Counted from the first letter of the stretch, positions 34,206 through 45,182 are shown. The stretch: 64,000 bases of DNA from Macrothele yani (GCA_039090855.1 CM076997.1:168794709-168858708); one strand, 5' to 3'. Notes: generated by a model not told the origin, from the sequence alone. Translations and numbers: made by a program.

Positions 34206-34404
34206 CACCAGAAGGACAGTCATCACCATCAGTGAAAACAGCTCTCAGCTCATATCTCTCATAAGAAAATTTCAGGGAAGATGCTGTGCCAAAATTACTT
34301 GGACGTTTGTCACCATTACGTAAACACACAGCAGAATTTGTACATCCATCACCACCCACGGCACCACATATGTTCAAAAGAAAAGTACTTCCTTTATCTT
34401 CAAT
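34206..34404 (-). CDS. Exon of MRH-repeat receptor (CI-M6PR-like)
   Basis: This 199-bp exon follows the acceptor TTATTATTAG and ends at the donor GGTG/GTATGT. It starts in phase 0, matching the end of the exon at 44002-44184, and ends in phase 1, matching the exon at 20385-20458. It encodes FLLNICGAVGGDGC, then AVCLRNGDKRPSNFG, then AVFTDGDDCPSG. This is the central part of an MRH repeat ('YINVC.. ..C....VC', 'LG', 'TYTDGD.C'). Such receptors carry mannose-6-phosphate-tagged or related hydrolases from the Golgi to lysosomes. Confidence 0.8.
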
Positions 34405-34752
34405 CTAATAATAAGTGAAAGTCAGCAAAGAGTGATTTGCTTTAAACAAAATTCAACTGCATTAGGTTCTAATAACTACAGTAAAACTTTCCAGAAACAA
34501 GATATATAAAATTACATCCTCAATGACATTGAAAGGCACAATAGTGTTTAAAATATATTACTTGAGCTTTAACAATAGTGACTGTTACTTCAAATTAAAA
34601 ATATGCGTATAAATTCTGTATGCACCCTGACTTTGCCACATCGTTAACATTATACTGGATGTGTGAAACTGCTAAATCACTATGTGAGACAGATTCTTGG
34701 TTTTCACTAATTTTGCATGCACTGGTTTGCTTACACAGTGATGTGTTAAATG
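34405..34752. other. Host intron sequence
   Basis: Intron upstream of the exon at 34206-34404. Nothing else is recognised. Confidence 0.5.
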
Positions 34753-34754
34753 TA

Positions 34755-35992
34755 CAAACAAGTTTTAAAGTGTTTTAAGACAATGCAACATGTAATTTGA
34801 GAGAAAACAACAATGCCTTTGTGAATCAAAATATGTGCCATCATTATTTATCACCTTCCGCCATCGGTTGGGCAGCTGACGGATTCCAGCTATGAAAAAT
34901 ACTTCGTCACGTGATGCAATGAAGTCGTCAACCCATTTTTGCACTTTGTCACATGCCCAGAACCATACAGCAGACAAATCATGTTGCATCGATTGGAACA
35001 AATGATAGTCTGAAGGGGCTATGTTGGGACTATACGCAGGGTGCTCAAAAACTTCCCAGCCAAGCATCAATAACGTTTTCTTGACTGATTTCACGACATG
35101 AGGCCCAGCGTTGTCATGCAGTAATTTTACGGGACGCAATCCTTTGCCTGTGAATGGACGTTTCCGACAGATTTCCTGGTTCAATCGCAGCAATTGCTGC
35201 TTGTAGCAATCAGCAGTAACAGTTTGACCCTGTTCTAATAGTTCATAATAGAGCACAACATTCATATCCCACCAGATGCGCAGCAGAACTTTCTTGGAGG
35301 GAATATTGCGTTTCGGCGTCTAAGTAGTTGCTTCACCAGGGTCTACCCAATGTTTTAGCGTTTGGGATTATCGTAATATATCCACTTTCTATCACCCTTA
35401 ACAATTTTCTACAGGAAAGGCTTTCTGTGTTGTTCATTCAACAGATTCAAACACTTCATGAAACTCTCATTTTTGTTCCTATGGCTCAGGTCATGTGGCA
35501 CTCATTTTCCTTCCTTCGAAATCTTTCCCATTGCGTGTAAACTATTGGAAATGGTTTGTTGAGTTATCCCCAGTCTTTTTGCGTTTGAGACTAATCTTCA
35601 TCCAGCAATGCATGCAGTTACTAATGTACAACCTTCTGCGGGGGCCGCTAGGTTCTCAATCACTAACATCAAAATCACCTGCTTACCGTCTAAACCAAAA
35701 CTTCCATGTGCTTTTTGATAAAATATTCTCCCGCAGGACAGAACAGATCGATGCACATGCTTTTGCAGCACTTTTTTGTTGATGAAATTCATAAGGAATG
35801 CAGTGTTGAATAAATGCAGCATCGCTCGCCATCTTTCACCTACCTATGTGCAAGTGCTCTTGACTGTTGGGCAAATTTCTGTGCTACATTTTATACTCTA
35901 GACCAGTTATGGTCACATGACAACGCGGTGGAATGTCGGATATGTAAATTAGTGGTATACGCCACACACAAAAATGCTTTAAAACTTATTTG
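34755..35992 (-). mobile_element. Mariner transposon, full length
   Basis: This 1,238-bp element has terminal inverted repeats CAAACAAGTTTTAAAG / CAAATAAGTTTTAAAG and flanking TA duplications at 34753-34754 and 35993-35994. The transposase is on the minus strand and disrupted in its N-terminal half. Length and TA target fit the mariner family. It lies in the host receptor intron. Confidence 0.88.
34765..35265 (-). pseudogene. Mariner transposase, C-terminal half
   Basis: This frame starts at MNVVLYYELL, within the conserved 'WWD..GIIHYELL' block, and includes LLHDNAGPHV (second catalytic Asp) and HPAYSPNIAPSDYHLF (third Asp). It ends with the usual 'W.K.I..DG.YF' block. The N-terminal half is readable to about 35600 only with stops and frameshifts. 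Confidence 0.85.
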
Positions 35993-35994
35993 TA

Positions 35995-36254
35995 CACCTA
36001 ATACAAAAGAATGGATAACAGAAATGGCTAGCTCAGAAGTTCTTGAGGTTTAATAACACTAAACTGTGAACAACAATACCTTCAAGTTTAAGGTTGAATT
36101 CATACTAGTGTTGTCTTGTTTTTGCAACCGGGTTGTATGAAGGCAAGGTATCATGTACCCAAAGCCTCACTTAACTGCCCTGAGTCTGCCAAAAGCCACT
36201 TAACCCTTGGCATGTTGAGCAAGCATCAACCTACCTACATTGGTATGTGAGATA
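35995..36254. other. Intergenic or intron sequence
   Basis: No gene or repeat was recognised between the mariner and the minisatellite. Confidence 0.45.
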
Positions 36255-36420
36255 TGAAACATGTAGAACACACAATAGGAAACATGTAGAACACACAATA
36301 GGAAACATGTAGAACACACAATAGGAAACAACATGTAGAACACACAATAGGAAACAACATGTAGAACACACAATAGGAAACATGTAGAACACACAATAGG
36401 AAACATGCAGAGCGCACAAG
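36255..36420. repeat. Seven-unit minisatellite, 23/26 bp
   Basis: Seven head-to-tail copies of a GAAACATGTAGAACACACAATAG-type unit were counted. Two middle units (about 36324-36375) carry an extra AAC triplet, making them 26 bp. The last unit is diverged. The open frames across it are repeat artefacts. Confidence 0.92.
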
Positions 36421-37322
36421 TTTTGGTGCCAGTGACTCCACTTCTGTGTTTCTTTCTATACTGTTATCAACATTTAACAACTGCTGTCAATTTAGATGTG
36501 ACATCATAGTGAAAAATGTATGAATGAAATATGAATAACAACACACACACAGAGAATTTTAAACCAGTGAGACTTATCAGTAAATGAGAAAAAAGACAAC
36601 TAAACTTTTTTTGAAGTAAAGAAATTAATTTTAATTCCTAATCATGTTAAGCAACCACAAATGGTGTTTATAAACTATTCCTTCGTACTGAAAATGAAAC
36701 AGCATTACATATAAATCAAACTCATCTTTGTTATGTGGCTTCCTAGATTACTACATTCAAACTAAACTTTTTTTATGGGATTTATCTAGGTAAAGACTTG
36801 AAATTCTGCAAATTTTCAGAGAGAACTCCTCTCCTTTGTTAGGCAGTCAGTCGTTCAATCTCCATCACTGTCTTCGGTTATGGTTAACCTTGACAGCTAC
36901 GGTGATTCTGTAAAATATCTTGCCAGATGTTAGGCAGTGAAAATCCTTTACAGTTATTAATGATGAAATTCTGGTATTTTCCAATTTCAAGTCCCTCTTT
37001 CAATTTATGCTTCAGGAAGTTGAATTGATGTCCAATGACAGTTAGAGTCGCAGTCCATGCGGTGTCCGTTTCTCTAACGTGCCTGTCTAATCCAGTTTTG
37101 TTTGAACAATTTTTTATTGCTGCCTTGTGCTATGTGATGCAAGTTTCCAGCCAATGATCTGTTTCACCTATATAGTATTTTCCACAGCTGCGAGTTATTT
37201 TGTAAATTACTCCTTGCATTTTAAACAAGTTTTTTTCTTTTTGAATCAAGCTAGGGCAAAATTTTTAACATTTATTAGCTCCGAGTTTAGACAACAAACT
37301 TAAAATTTAAAGAGAAGAAAAC

Positions 37323-37547
37323 TTGTTAAAAATGCAACGAGTAATTTATACAGTAACTTGCAGCTGTGGAAAATACTACATAGGTGAAACAGGTCGTAGG
37401 CTGGAAACTCGCATCGCAGAGCACAAGGCAGCAATAAAAAATTGTTCAAACAATACTGGATTAGACAGGCACATTAGAGAAACAGGACACCACATGGACT
37501 GGGACTCTAACTGTCATTGGACATCAATTCAACTTCCTGAAGCGTAA
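37323..37547 (+). pseudogene. GIY-YIG endonuclease fragment (PLE-3)
   Basis: This 74-codon frame contains IYTVTCSCGKYYIGETGRRL and a TRIAEHKAAIKN helix. It ends HIRETGHHMDW. The GIY-YIG core is nearly complete, including the 'Y-I-G-E-T-x-R' loop with the catalytic Tyr/Arg. The reverse transcriptase that should precede it is absent, as the frame starts at the palindrome centre. Confidence 0.8.
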
Positions 37548-37708
37548 ATTGAAAGAGGGACTTGAAATTGGAAATACCAGAACTTCATCCTTGATGATTG
37601 TAAAGGATTTTCGCTGCCTAACATCTGGCAAGATATTTTACAGAATCACAGTAACTGTCAAGGTTAACCGTAACTGAAGACAGTGATGGATATTGAACGA
37701 CTGACTGC

Positions 37709-37737
37709 CTGACAAAGGAGAGGAGTTCTCTCCGAAA
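37709..37737 (+). ncRNA. Hammerhead-like motif of PLE-3
   Basis: The sequence reads CTGACAA-A-GGAGAG-GAGTT-CTCTCC-GAAAA. It has a perfect 6-bp helix with a 5-base loop between a CUGANRA box and a GAAA box, again with one extra base after the first box. The core G8 of a canonical hammerhead is A here, so catalysis is doubtful. Confidence 0.35.
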
Positions 37738-37979
37738 ATTTGCAGAATTTTATGACTTTACCTAAATAAATCCCATAAAAAAAGTTAACTAGTTTGAAAG
37801 CATTACATGTGCTCATTTTCAATACTGCTACTATTCCTGTTAATTTCACCAATGAAGAATTTTGATGCTTTTAAAGAAAAATGTTAGTCACCCAGAAGGC
37901 AGGTCACATGTTGCAACAAAAACATCATTTCATCAAATAATTATGTGAGTGTCCCATTCTTCTGGTCATAAATTACATA

Positions 37980-39273
37980 TTGGGTTGTCAGAAAAGCCAT
38001 GATATATTTTGGCACCTGATGGCGGTTGGGCGGCTTTGGAAGCACTAGAGGCATGTGCAGCTAGCTCTGTTATCGCTATGGCATTCGACACATTCTAGTT
38101 TTAGCTGCAGTCTAAAGGAAATAGTGAGCGATTTGGTTGATTTGCAGAGATTTGACATCAAGTTGAAGATGGAAGACCAAACTGGGTATTTTCGCCATAT
38201 TTTACTGTTTTACTTCCATAAAGGGAAGAACATGCGTCAAGCTTGTGAAAAGTTGCGTAAAGTGTACAGTGATAATGCTCTACAAGAACGTCAGTGCCAG
38301 CGGTGGGTCGCAAATTTCCGTGCTGGTGATTTTGACCTCAACCATGTTCCTCGGTCCGGGAAGCCAACCGAGGTTGATGACGACCAAATCAAAGCATTGA
38401 TCGAGTCAAACCCACATTACATGACACGAGAGATTGCAGACACATTGCACATCCATCATTCAAGCGTTCACGACCACCTGAAGAAGCTGGGATATGTAAG
38501 CAAGCTCGATGCGTGGGTTCCTCATGAACTCAAAGAAGCTCAATTGACGGTGCATATAAAGAACTGTGATATGCTCATTAAACGTGAAGAAAAAGAGATT
38601 CTTTTTTGAAGCGACTGATAACTGGTGACGAAAAGTGGATTGTGTACAACAATCTGCTGCGCAAACGGTCTTGGTCCAGACGTGCTGCTTCGCCTCAAAC
38701 GACATCCAAAGCAGACATTCATGAGCGAAAGGTTCTGGTCTTAGTGTGGTGGGATTTTAAAGCGGTCATGTTTTCAAGCTCCTACCACGGAACCAAACAA
38801 TCAATTTGAATGCGCACTGTCAGCAATTGGACAGTTTGAATGAATCCATCACCTAGAAAAGTCCAGAGCTCGTTCATCGTAAAGGTGTTGTGTTCTATCA
38901 CGACAACGCAAGACCACACACAAGTTTGATCACCCACCAAAAATTATTGGAGCTTGGGTGGGATGTGTTGCCACACCCAGCATACTCGCCTGACCTTGCG
39001 CCGTCATACTTCCACTTGTTTTGCTCTCTTCAACAGTCCTTGTGTGGTATAATGTTAAATTCAGATGAGGCTGTAAATCAGCACCTTGTACAGTTTTTCG
39101 CCATGAAAGATAGGTCCTTCTATGAACGAGGCATTCTGCAGCTCACTGAAAGATGGCAAAAGGTCATCGAACAAAACGTGCATTATATCATTGATTGAAC
39201 TTTGCTCTTTCTATCAATAAATGACCTTTGCAAAACATGGCTAAAATACGTCATGACTTTTCCGCAAACCCAA
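37980..39273 (+). mobile_element. Mariner transposon, full length
   Basis: The element is 1,294 bp. Terminal inverted repeats begin TTGGGTTGTCAGAAAAGCCATGA on the left; the right end reads TTGGGTTTGCGGAAAAGTCATGA on the minus strand. TA duplications flank it at 37978-37979 and 39274-39275. The transposase lies on the plus strand and is frameshifted. Confidence 0.9.
38160..39198 (+). pseudogene. Mariner transposase, frameshifted
   Basis: The gene starts MEDQTGYFRHILLFYFHKGK near 38169. It has a helix-turn-helix part to DHLKKLGYVSKLDAWVPHEL, then RLITGDEKW (first Asp) in a new frame from 38606, and FYHDNARPHTS (second Asp) from 38890. The third catalytic position reads AYSPDLAPSYFHLF, so the Asp of the usual SDYHLF is replaced by Tyr. 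Frameshifts near 38600 and 38810 add to this loss of function. Confidence 0.88.
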
Positions 39274-40023
39274 TAGAAAGTGGTCAAAGATTAAATTATA
39301 CAATGCTAACAAACAACATATAAGGCCTTTCCACTTGCTCTCTGCAGTCAATGAGCATATTATTATACTTCATAAAAAAGAAAGAAAATTCGACTTACCA
39401 CTAGGGTCATGTTTTCTTTCATTCAACATTTCATGCACGCCAACTAAAACAAGTCCTATGCAACTGTCTTTCGGGCTTTATCATTCTTCTTAACTGCTTG
39501 CTACTTGCTGATGTTATCTCATAGGCTATGAATATTTTTTTGTTTCATTCTTAAACCGCTGTTGTTTATTGACCATTTTCATTGTTTAACATGCGTGATA
39601 GCTCTATATATTATATCCACACCTACTAGCATTTAAATGCATGTCATGTCCCCCCCCTTTTTTTATATGGCCTTGTCTTCAATAAAAACGGCTAAAACAC
39701 CCAAAGTTTCTATCTACAAATACATAAATTCTAATAAACATTTACTTAATTATATTTCCAACCTAATAAAATGCACTTTATATACAATTCTTGCACTGTA
39801 TTCATTCTATACTATATATAAAATCGCTATCTACAAATATATACTACACTATTTACATCACGGCAGTCTAACTTCCGTCAACTATGATGTATATTCATAT
39901 TGTGTCTTACTTGCCCTTTATCTCGTAAGTCCATCCCGCAAGCATTAGCCCTACTCACACAGTCATACCACACTTCCAGTACTTTCGGCAGTCTCCCTGC
40001 CATTATCAAGAAGCTGATGTCAA

Positions 40024-41279
40024 CCTGTCTTGGTGATATTCATGTGTGCATATTGCTGTATGCTGATGACACTGTCCTGTTGGCAGAGAGCAAAAGTGAT
40101 TTGCAGAGTATGTTGTCTCGGATGTGCGAAGTTTGCATGAAATTCAAACCGAGTATAAATAAGGAAAAAAAACAATGTTATGGTGTTTGAGAAAGGAACT
40201 GGTAGCACTGAATGTAATATAAGTATAAATGGCACTGTGATTGGCCAGGTGAGTGAGTTTGTGTATTTAGGAAACATGTTTGACAGAGAGAACAAATTGG
40301 ATGGTGAAATTAGTAGGCAAGTGAATTCTTTATTGAAAGTCATAGCTGCTCTGGGAGGTTTTCACAGGAATGATGGGTTCTCTACCAGTCCCAAATGGCT
40401 GTGTATGAAAGTGTAATTGTTCCTACTCTGATGTATGGCAGTGAAACCTGGGTACTGCAGAAGAAACACAGGAGTTGTTTGTGTGCTGAAGAAATGCGTT
40501 ACTTACGTGGGGTTTGTGGCAAGACACGGTCTGATTATGTGAGGAATGAAGATGTGTTGCAGTTGTGTGATGTGAAGCAAAATGTTGTTAGCAAGTTGGA
40601 GACTTGCTAACAAATTTAGCAAGTCTCCAACTTGCACTGTGATTGACCAGGTGAGTTTTTTTGTAAAAAATTCATCTTGTTTAATTTTATCTGGCGCAGA
40701 TTTTACAATATCATGAATTTTAACTTCACAATTGAAAGAATTCACATTCTTGGATGACGCACTTTATATGAAGCACCCACAGCCACTATAAATATTGTAA
40801 GTATAGATACTTATTATTATTATACTTGACTTCAATTGCCAATACTACGTTAATGTCCTTTTGCAAACTCCCGATAGCTGAACTTGTATAACGTGTGAAA
40901 CAGTATTTACAGACATTTAATGTCAACCGAATTTGAGTTGGAGACTAATATGCTATGGTGGTTTTGCCATGTTGAAAGAATGAGTGATGAGATGCTTACT
41001 AAGAAAATATTTTTAGCCCAAGTGGCAGGAAAGAAAGGCAGAGGAAGGCCAAGGAAGACATGGGTGGATCAGATTCAGGGGTGTCTGCATGAGAAAAAGA
41101 TTGAGTATGAAGTATAAAAGATCTTGTGTACGGCGTGTAATGGATATCAGTGAAGCTCGAGTTGTATGTCAAGATCGCTGTAAATGGAGAAGTTTGATAG
41201 GACAACAGTAAGTAAAAATATCTGGTAGTTTGTATTTCTTTTTGAAGCTAACCTCTGAATCTCAGAGAACAGCTTAGTG

Positions 41280-41283
<4 letters not shown>
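40024..41283 (+). mobile_element. Second LINE family, 3' part with intact 3' end
   Basis: This copy runs from just before the catalytic motif (LYADDTVLLAES, 40050) through YGSETWVLQKK and GRGRPRKTWVDQ to the 3' end GAACAGCTTAGTGATATG. A (TATG)n tail follows, defining the true 3' terminus of the family. Its frame is interrupted by a 326-bp insertion at about 40604-40930. Confidence 0.82.
40604..40930. repeat. Hairpin-led insertion in the LINE fragment
   Basis: The LINE is interrupted after AGTTGGAGAC and resumes after another AGTTGGAGAC. The insert begins so that GCAAGTTGGAGACTTGCT is followed by its exact inverse, forming an 18-bp stem. It also contains ACTGTGATTGACCAGGTGAG, a near copy of LINE sequence found 400 bp upstream at 40228. 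Confidence 0.75.
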
Positions 41284-41310
<27 letters not shown>

Positions 41311-41316
41311 TGTATG
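41277..41316. repeat. (TATG)n tail
   Basis: About nine TATG units directly follow the LINE 3' end. Short tandem tails replace poly(A) in many RTE-type elements. Confidence 0.9.
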
Positions 41317-41319
41317 ATG

Positions 41320-41705
41320 TCAACCTTCCACTGCTGGCCGCAGAACAAGCGAACGAATCAGTTGGGGTTCCTGCTCCAGTCAACACCTCCACATGTTCTC
41401 CTCTCTGGCGCCATGTATTGTCAGGTCTGTTCTCTTTGTTTTTCATTGCTTGTTGTTCCAATTTAATCAGTGCTTTCCAATTATCATTCAACCTATTAGG
41501 GTCATTGATATTACAAATTCTTGTTCTATTTATTTCAATTAAAACTGATTCTGCTGTTCTCAAATGCCTTTCATTTTTGCAGCTTTTAATAATTTTAACT
41601 TCATCAAATTTCGGATATTGGTGCTTTTCAAGACAATACTGAGTTAAGGCTGTTTTTGCTTCTTTTTTATTCCAATTACGCAAATGTTGTTTTAACCTGT
41701 ATTTT
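41320..41705 (-). pseudogene. PLE GIY-YIG endonuclease fragment (PLE-4)
   Basis: The minus-strand frame from 41683 contains RNWNKKEAKTALTQYCLEKH, then KIIKSCKNERHLRTAESVLI and NDPNRLNDNWKALIKLEQQA. It aligns with the second half of the GIY-YIG domain of PLE-2. The YIG half and the reverse transcriptase are missing because the copy is cut at 41706 by the inverted end. Confidence 0.8.
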
Positions 41706-41970
41706 AATATATGCTAGTAGGTGTGTATATAATATATAGAGCTATCACGAGCGTCAAACAATGAAAATGGTCCATAAACAACAGTAATCTAAGAATGAAA
41801 CAAAAAAATATTCATAGCCTATGAGATAACATTAGCAAGTAGTTAAGAAGAATGATAAAGCCCAAAACCAAAAGATAGTTGCATAGGACTTGTTTCAGTC
41901 GATGTGCATGAAGTGTTGAATGAAAGAAGACATGACCCTAGTGGTAAGTCGAATTTTCTTTCTTTTTTAT

Positions 41971-42943
41971 CAAGTCATTATTGACTTGCATGCGAGTTGG
42001 AGTGGCTGAATGATGGTTGATTGCCATAAAGATGCAAATATTAATATTACTATACTTCTGGCAGTTCAATTTGGAAATGTCTGTACATATTTTTTTAGCA
42101 TCACTTATGTCTTTCTTTCAAACATATCTGCTTCTCCCCTCAAATAGGAAAATTCGAATTATCTCTAAAAGTGCCTGTGGTAAATCATTGCTTTCAAGAA
42201 GAGAGTGAGAAAAAATTCTAGCCAGTACACAAACTCTATTTTAGTCCAAAATCCCATCTTTGTAATCATCAGGTTTTCAATAGCTATAGAATAAGAATTT
42301 ACAAACTCCCAGATTTACTGACCTTTTCACACCACCATCCAACAGATTGCACATATATCGCACCATTAAAATTGATGCTATATATTATTATCTGATAATT
42401 CAATTGTGTGAATTTTTTCATAAAAATTAGTTCTTGACCAAGCAAACAAAAAGAAAACAGCATTAAGTGACTGTTAAAAAATTATGGATGAAAATAATAT
42501 TATTGGTCACAAATTAAAACACTACGAAGAATGAAAAATGAATCACTCATATTAATATACTGTACATATCTCAGACATAATGAAGTAGACACCGGATCCC
42601 TTCCCCCATTAGAACATAAAAACTGCATTTTTAAAACAAACATTATGCAGCATTAGTGGAATGATATCAGCACGCATTTTAAAAAAAATACTCAATTTTT
42701 AATGCATATTCATTTTTGCAATTTCTGGAAGGTAAGGTACATATTTCATTCAATACTATTAGTTTGATCCCCAAAAAATTTCAAATCTTTACCATGCAAG
42801 CCTTTCAATTAATCTTTACATCAGCTGCTTATAAGGTTACCACGAAGAGAAATCAATGTGTCAACAACAATAAAAGCAAATGTAAAATACCATTCAAACT
42901 TCAAACAAAAAATTTTCGCTGGGCAACAAATAATTTGGTAATG
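41971..42943. other. Host intron sequence
   Basis: AT-rich, with no gene or repeat recognised. Confidence 0.5.
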
Positions 42944-42951
42944 ACTAAGAC

Positions 42952-43750
42952 CAGGCCTTGATTTAATTTTTTTTTTTAGCAGTAGCAACACTTGCTAGCG
43001 GCCTTATTTTTTACTAGCAGAAGTTTATTAGCATTATACAAAAGAAACTTTAACATGTACCCCTCCATTAGTCAATCATGACAATTTTTGATTTCACCCC
43101 TGTAACTGTCACATTGTAATGCTGAAAAGATTGCAAATATTTAGATATAACTCACCTTTTCATGACCTGAAAAACTCATTCTAACAATTTAATTTGAATG
43201 CAAATATTTAAAAAACATTTTTTTATTTAACTTTATTCACAAAATTCAAGAACACTATTCAAAATCTTAAGTTATTTTCTGCATGGTTTACGATCTGGGG
43301 TTCGGGTCTTTTCATCATACCACTTTAAAACAGCAGGCCTAAAGTCAAACTTGTCTTCAGACAGACCTTCAACCTCAATACTCACGAGAGCATTCAATGT
43401 TTGTAAGTTTAAACTGCCCCTCCAATCACCCTGGATCCTCTTCATGAAACTGAACCCAACGTCACATGCAGAAGTAGATAAGGGAAATATACTGGATATT
43501 TCTACTAATGCCAAAATGTTTTTATAATGTTTGTACTTTTCAAGAAACATTCGTTTCCAGAAAGCAGCTATTCCTTTTTGTATGTATCTAAAATATTCCA
43601 CACGTGCAATGCAGTGGCACTATACAGTTCACACTAAAACATTCAAACTTTTTCCACTAGCAACTTTTGCTAGAACCACTTTTTATCACTAGCAAAATGC
43701 ATTTGCTTGTTAGCAATTTGCTACTAACTACCAGTCAAAATCGAGCCCTG
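42952..43750 (-). mobile_element. Deleted hAT transposon, 799 bp, intact ends
   Basis: Terminal inverted repeats CAGGCCTTGATTT and CAGGGCTCGATTT are flanked by a perfect 8-bp target duplication ACTAAGAC (42944-42951, 43751-43758). Subterminal regions are rich in GCTAG/CTAGC motifs. Only the transposase C-terminus remains, on the minus strand. The family differs from the 7422-8121 element but shows the same pattern of retained hATC domain. Confidence 0.9.
43272..43601 (-). pseudogene. hAT transposase C-terminus (hATC)
   Basis: A 109-codon frame includes FPLSTSACDVGFSFMKRIQG and WRGSLNLQTLNALVSIEVEG, a typical hAT dimerisation domain. It ends in a basic tail. It most resembles the KIAA1586/ZNF862-like hAT group. 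The DNA-binding and catalytic parts are deleted. Confidence 0.82.
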
Positions 43751-44001
43751 ACTAAGACCCACTTCATTTTTTAAATCATTGCTTTGCTTTCTTGTTATAT
43801 GGCCTGCTGGTTTGGTGCTCTTGCATACTAAAACTAATAATATGCTGCACATTCACTGTATACACATGTGAATGTTAGAAATTAATAAATATGCTAATAT
43901 TAAGTTACCAAAGTGAATATGAGAGAGCATCTGTTAATAGTGCTAGGTAGAGTAATACAATTTTTCAGTAAATGTAGCACTGAAATTTACATTTGACTTA
44001 C

Positions 44002-44184
44002 TTCATATGAATTTGCATTCTTCAACATAGAAAGATCAAAATGTGTGCCAGTGCTGTTATTAGTAAAGGTGCAGTCAGGAGCTTGAATGTCATTTGATGT
44101 CTCCACATGGCATGTCACATCTGTCCTCCAGTGAAATATATAAAGGCAGTGTTCATCATCTCTATCTATTAGCACTGGGTAGCC
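44002..44184 (-). CDS. Exon of MRH-repeat receptor (CI-M6PR-like)
   Basis: This 183-bp exon (61 codons, phase 0 at both ends) follows the acceptor CAAAAACAG and ends at the donor GAA/GTAAGT. It encodes GYPVLIDRDDEHCLYIFHWR, TDVTC and then PDCTFTNNSTGTHFDLSMLK. The first block is the closing 'C.Y.F.WRT..C' strand of one MRH repeat and the second opens the next ('C.V.....G..YDLS.L'). The protein is probably a multi-repeat Golgi/endosome sorting receptor. One N-glycosylation sequon (NNST) is visible. Confidence 0.82.
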
Positions 44185-44559
44185 CTGTTTTTGAACAGGA
44201 AAAAAATCAAAGGAAAAGTTCGTATCACATACATACTAACTGGCCTTTTTTTAACATTATGTTTTATTACATAACATACAAGATTACTTACTACAGTGTG
44301 TTGACAAAAACTCTTAATTAACTCCACACATTGCTAATACATCAAGGAAGGAATTTTTTGCCTGCTAGTTTGGAAAATGGCAATTTTCCATTGATTCAAA
44401 GAAGTTCTACATTTTTTTTCAATAATGTAAATTGCTAAAGTCAAACAACATTACTCATGATGAAAGGAAAAGGAGAGAAAAAAACTATTAGTTTCCTGAA
44501 AATAAAGGCAGGTTTTAATTAAGTGGACTACTTCAGCTATAGGAATAATTGTATAAGAT
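44185..44559. other. Host intron sequence
   Basis: Intron upstream of the 44002-44184 exon. No gene is visible. Confidence 0.45.
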
Positions 44560-44756
44560 TTTAGGGCCAGTGGTTCCATGGAAGGGAGAGAGCCACTGTT
44601 GACAGACAACCACAACAATGGGCTTATAAGCAATTGCAGGTCCCTAATTTATGGACACTGGCTCAAGGAAGAGAGAGAGCCGGTGTTGAAAAACAACCAC
44701 AACACCCGTGCCACAGCGGGATTTAAACCCGGATCCATCTCGGACGAATAGTCAGA
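44560..44756 (-). mobile_element. Possible tRNA-derived SINE
   Basis: On the minus strand GGGTTTAAATCCC resembles a Pol III B box. It is followed by a body in which a GGAAG(A/G)GAGAGAGCC...ACAACCACAACA block occurs twice, about 85 bp apart. The A-box part is missing because a long inverted repeat begins at 44756. Confidence 0.4.
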
Positions 44757-45155
44757 ATGTAGAGCTGCTATATTAAAAGCAGCGATAATACTGTTCATCA
44801 CGTATATTTTGTTTAAGTATGCAGGGTGGAGCAGTTAGGTCCATATAACGATATGAAAATACAAAACGAACATTAATGGTAAAACATTTTTTACTTGCTC
44901 ATAATAATTTCGGCACTTTTTGTCACTGTTGCAAATCCTCTGCTCATAGAACAGACATTTGCTTATTTTGATGAGATCCAAGATCTGCCTGAACGGAAGA
45001 TTCACGGATTAAAAATACTATTTTGAGTTAAAATTCTATACCTTTGTATAGGTGTTTGCAAGGAATGATGATTAAAAAACGTGAAAGTTAAAAACCCAAA
45101 TGAATAAAAGATGGACCCAAACTTAACTCGCCACTGCAACACACTTCCAAGCATG

Positions 45156-45182
45156 TTTCGGCAAGAATTTTGCCTTCCTCAG
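45156..45182 (-). ncRNA. Hammerhead-like motif, left arm
   Basis: The minus strand reads CTGAGGA-A-GGCAA-AATTC-TTGCC-GAAAC, giving a perfect 5-bp helix between the CUGANGA and GAAA boxes with one unpaired A. It mirrors the copy at 45332-45358. Confidence 0.4.

Larger units (their letters stand above)
36763..37795. mobile_element. Inverted pair of PLE 3' ends (PLE-3)
   Basis: Two arms of about 480 bp (36763-37240 and 37305-37795) face each other head to head around a 65-bp centre. Each arm encodes the GIY-YIG endonuclease end of a Penelope-like element and its 3' tail. Only the right arm keeps an open frame. The family differs from PLE-1 and PLE-2. Inverted partial copies are a known product of PLE insertion. 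Confidence 0.8.
39372..41970. repeat. 2.6-kb unit with 260-bp inverted ends
   Basis: 39372-39634 and 41710-41970 are inverted copies of each other, starting ATAAAAAAGAAAGAAAATTC. Between them are unassigned sequence (39635-40023), a LINE fragment (40024-41283), a TATG repeat and a PLE endonuclease fragment (41320-41705). No target duplication is evident. It may be a PLE whose inverted ends enclose older insertions. Confidence 0.7.

Noticed and set aside
36255..36420. CRISPR-like array of short repeats
   Set aside because: Units are directly adjacent with no spacers, and the genome is eukaryotic; it is a minisatellite.
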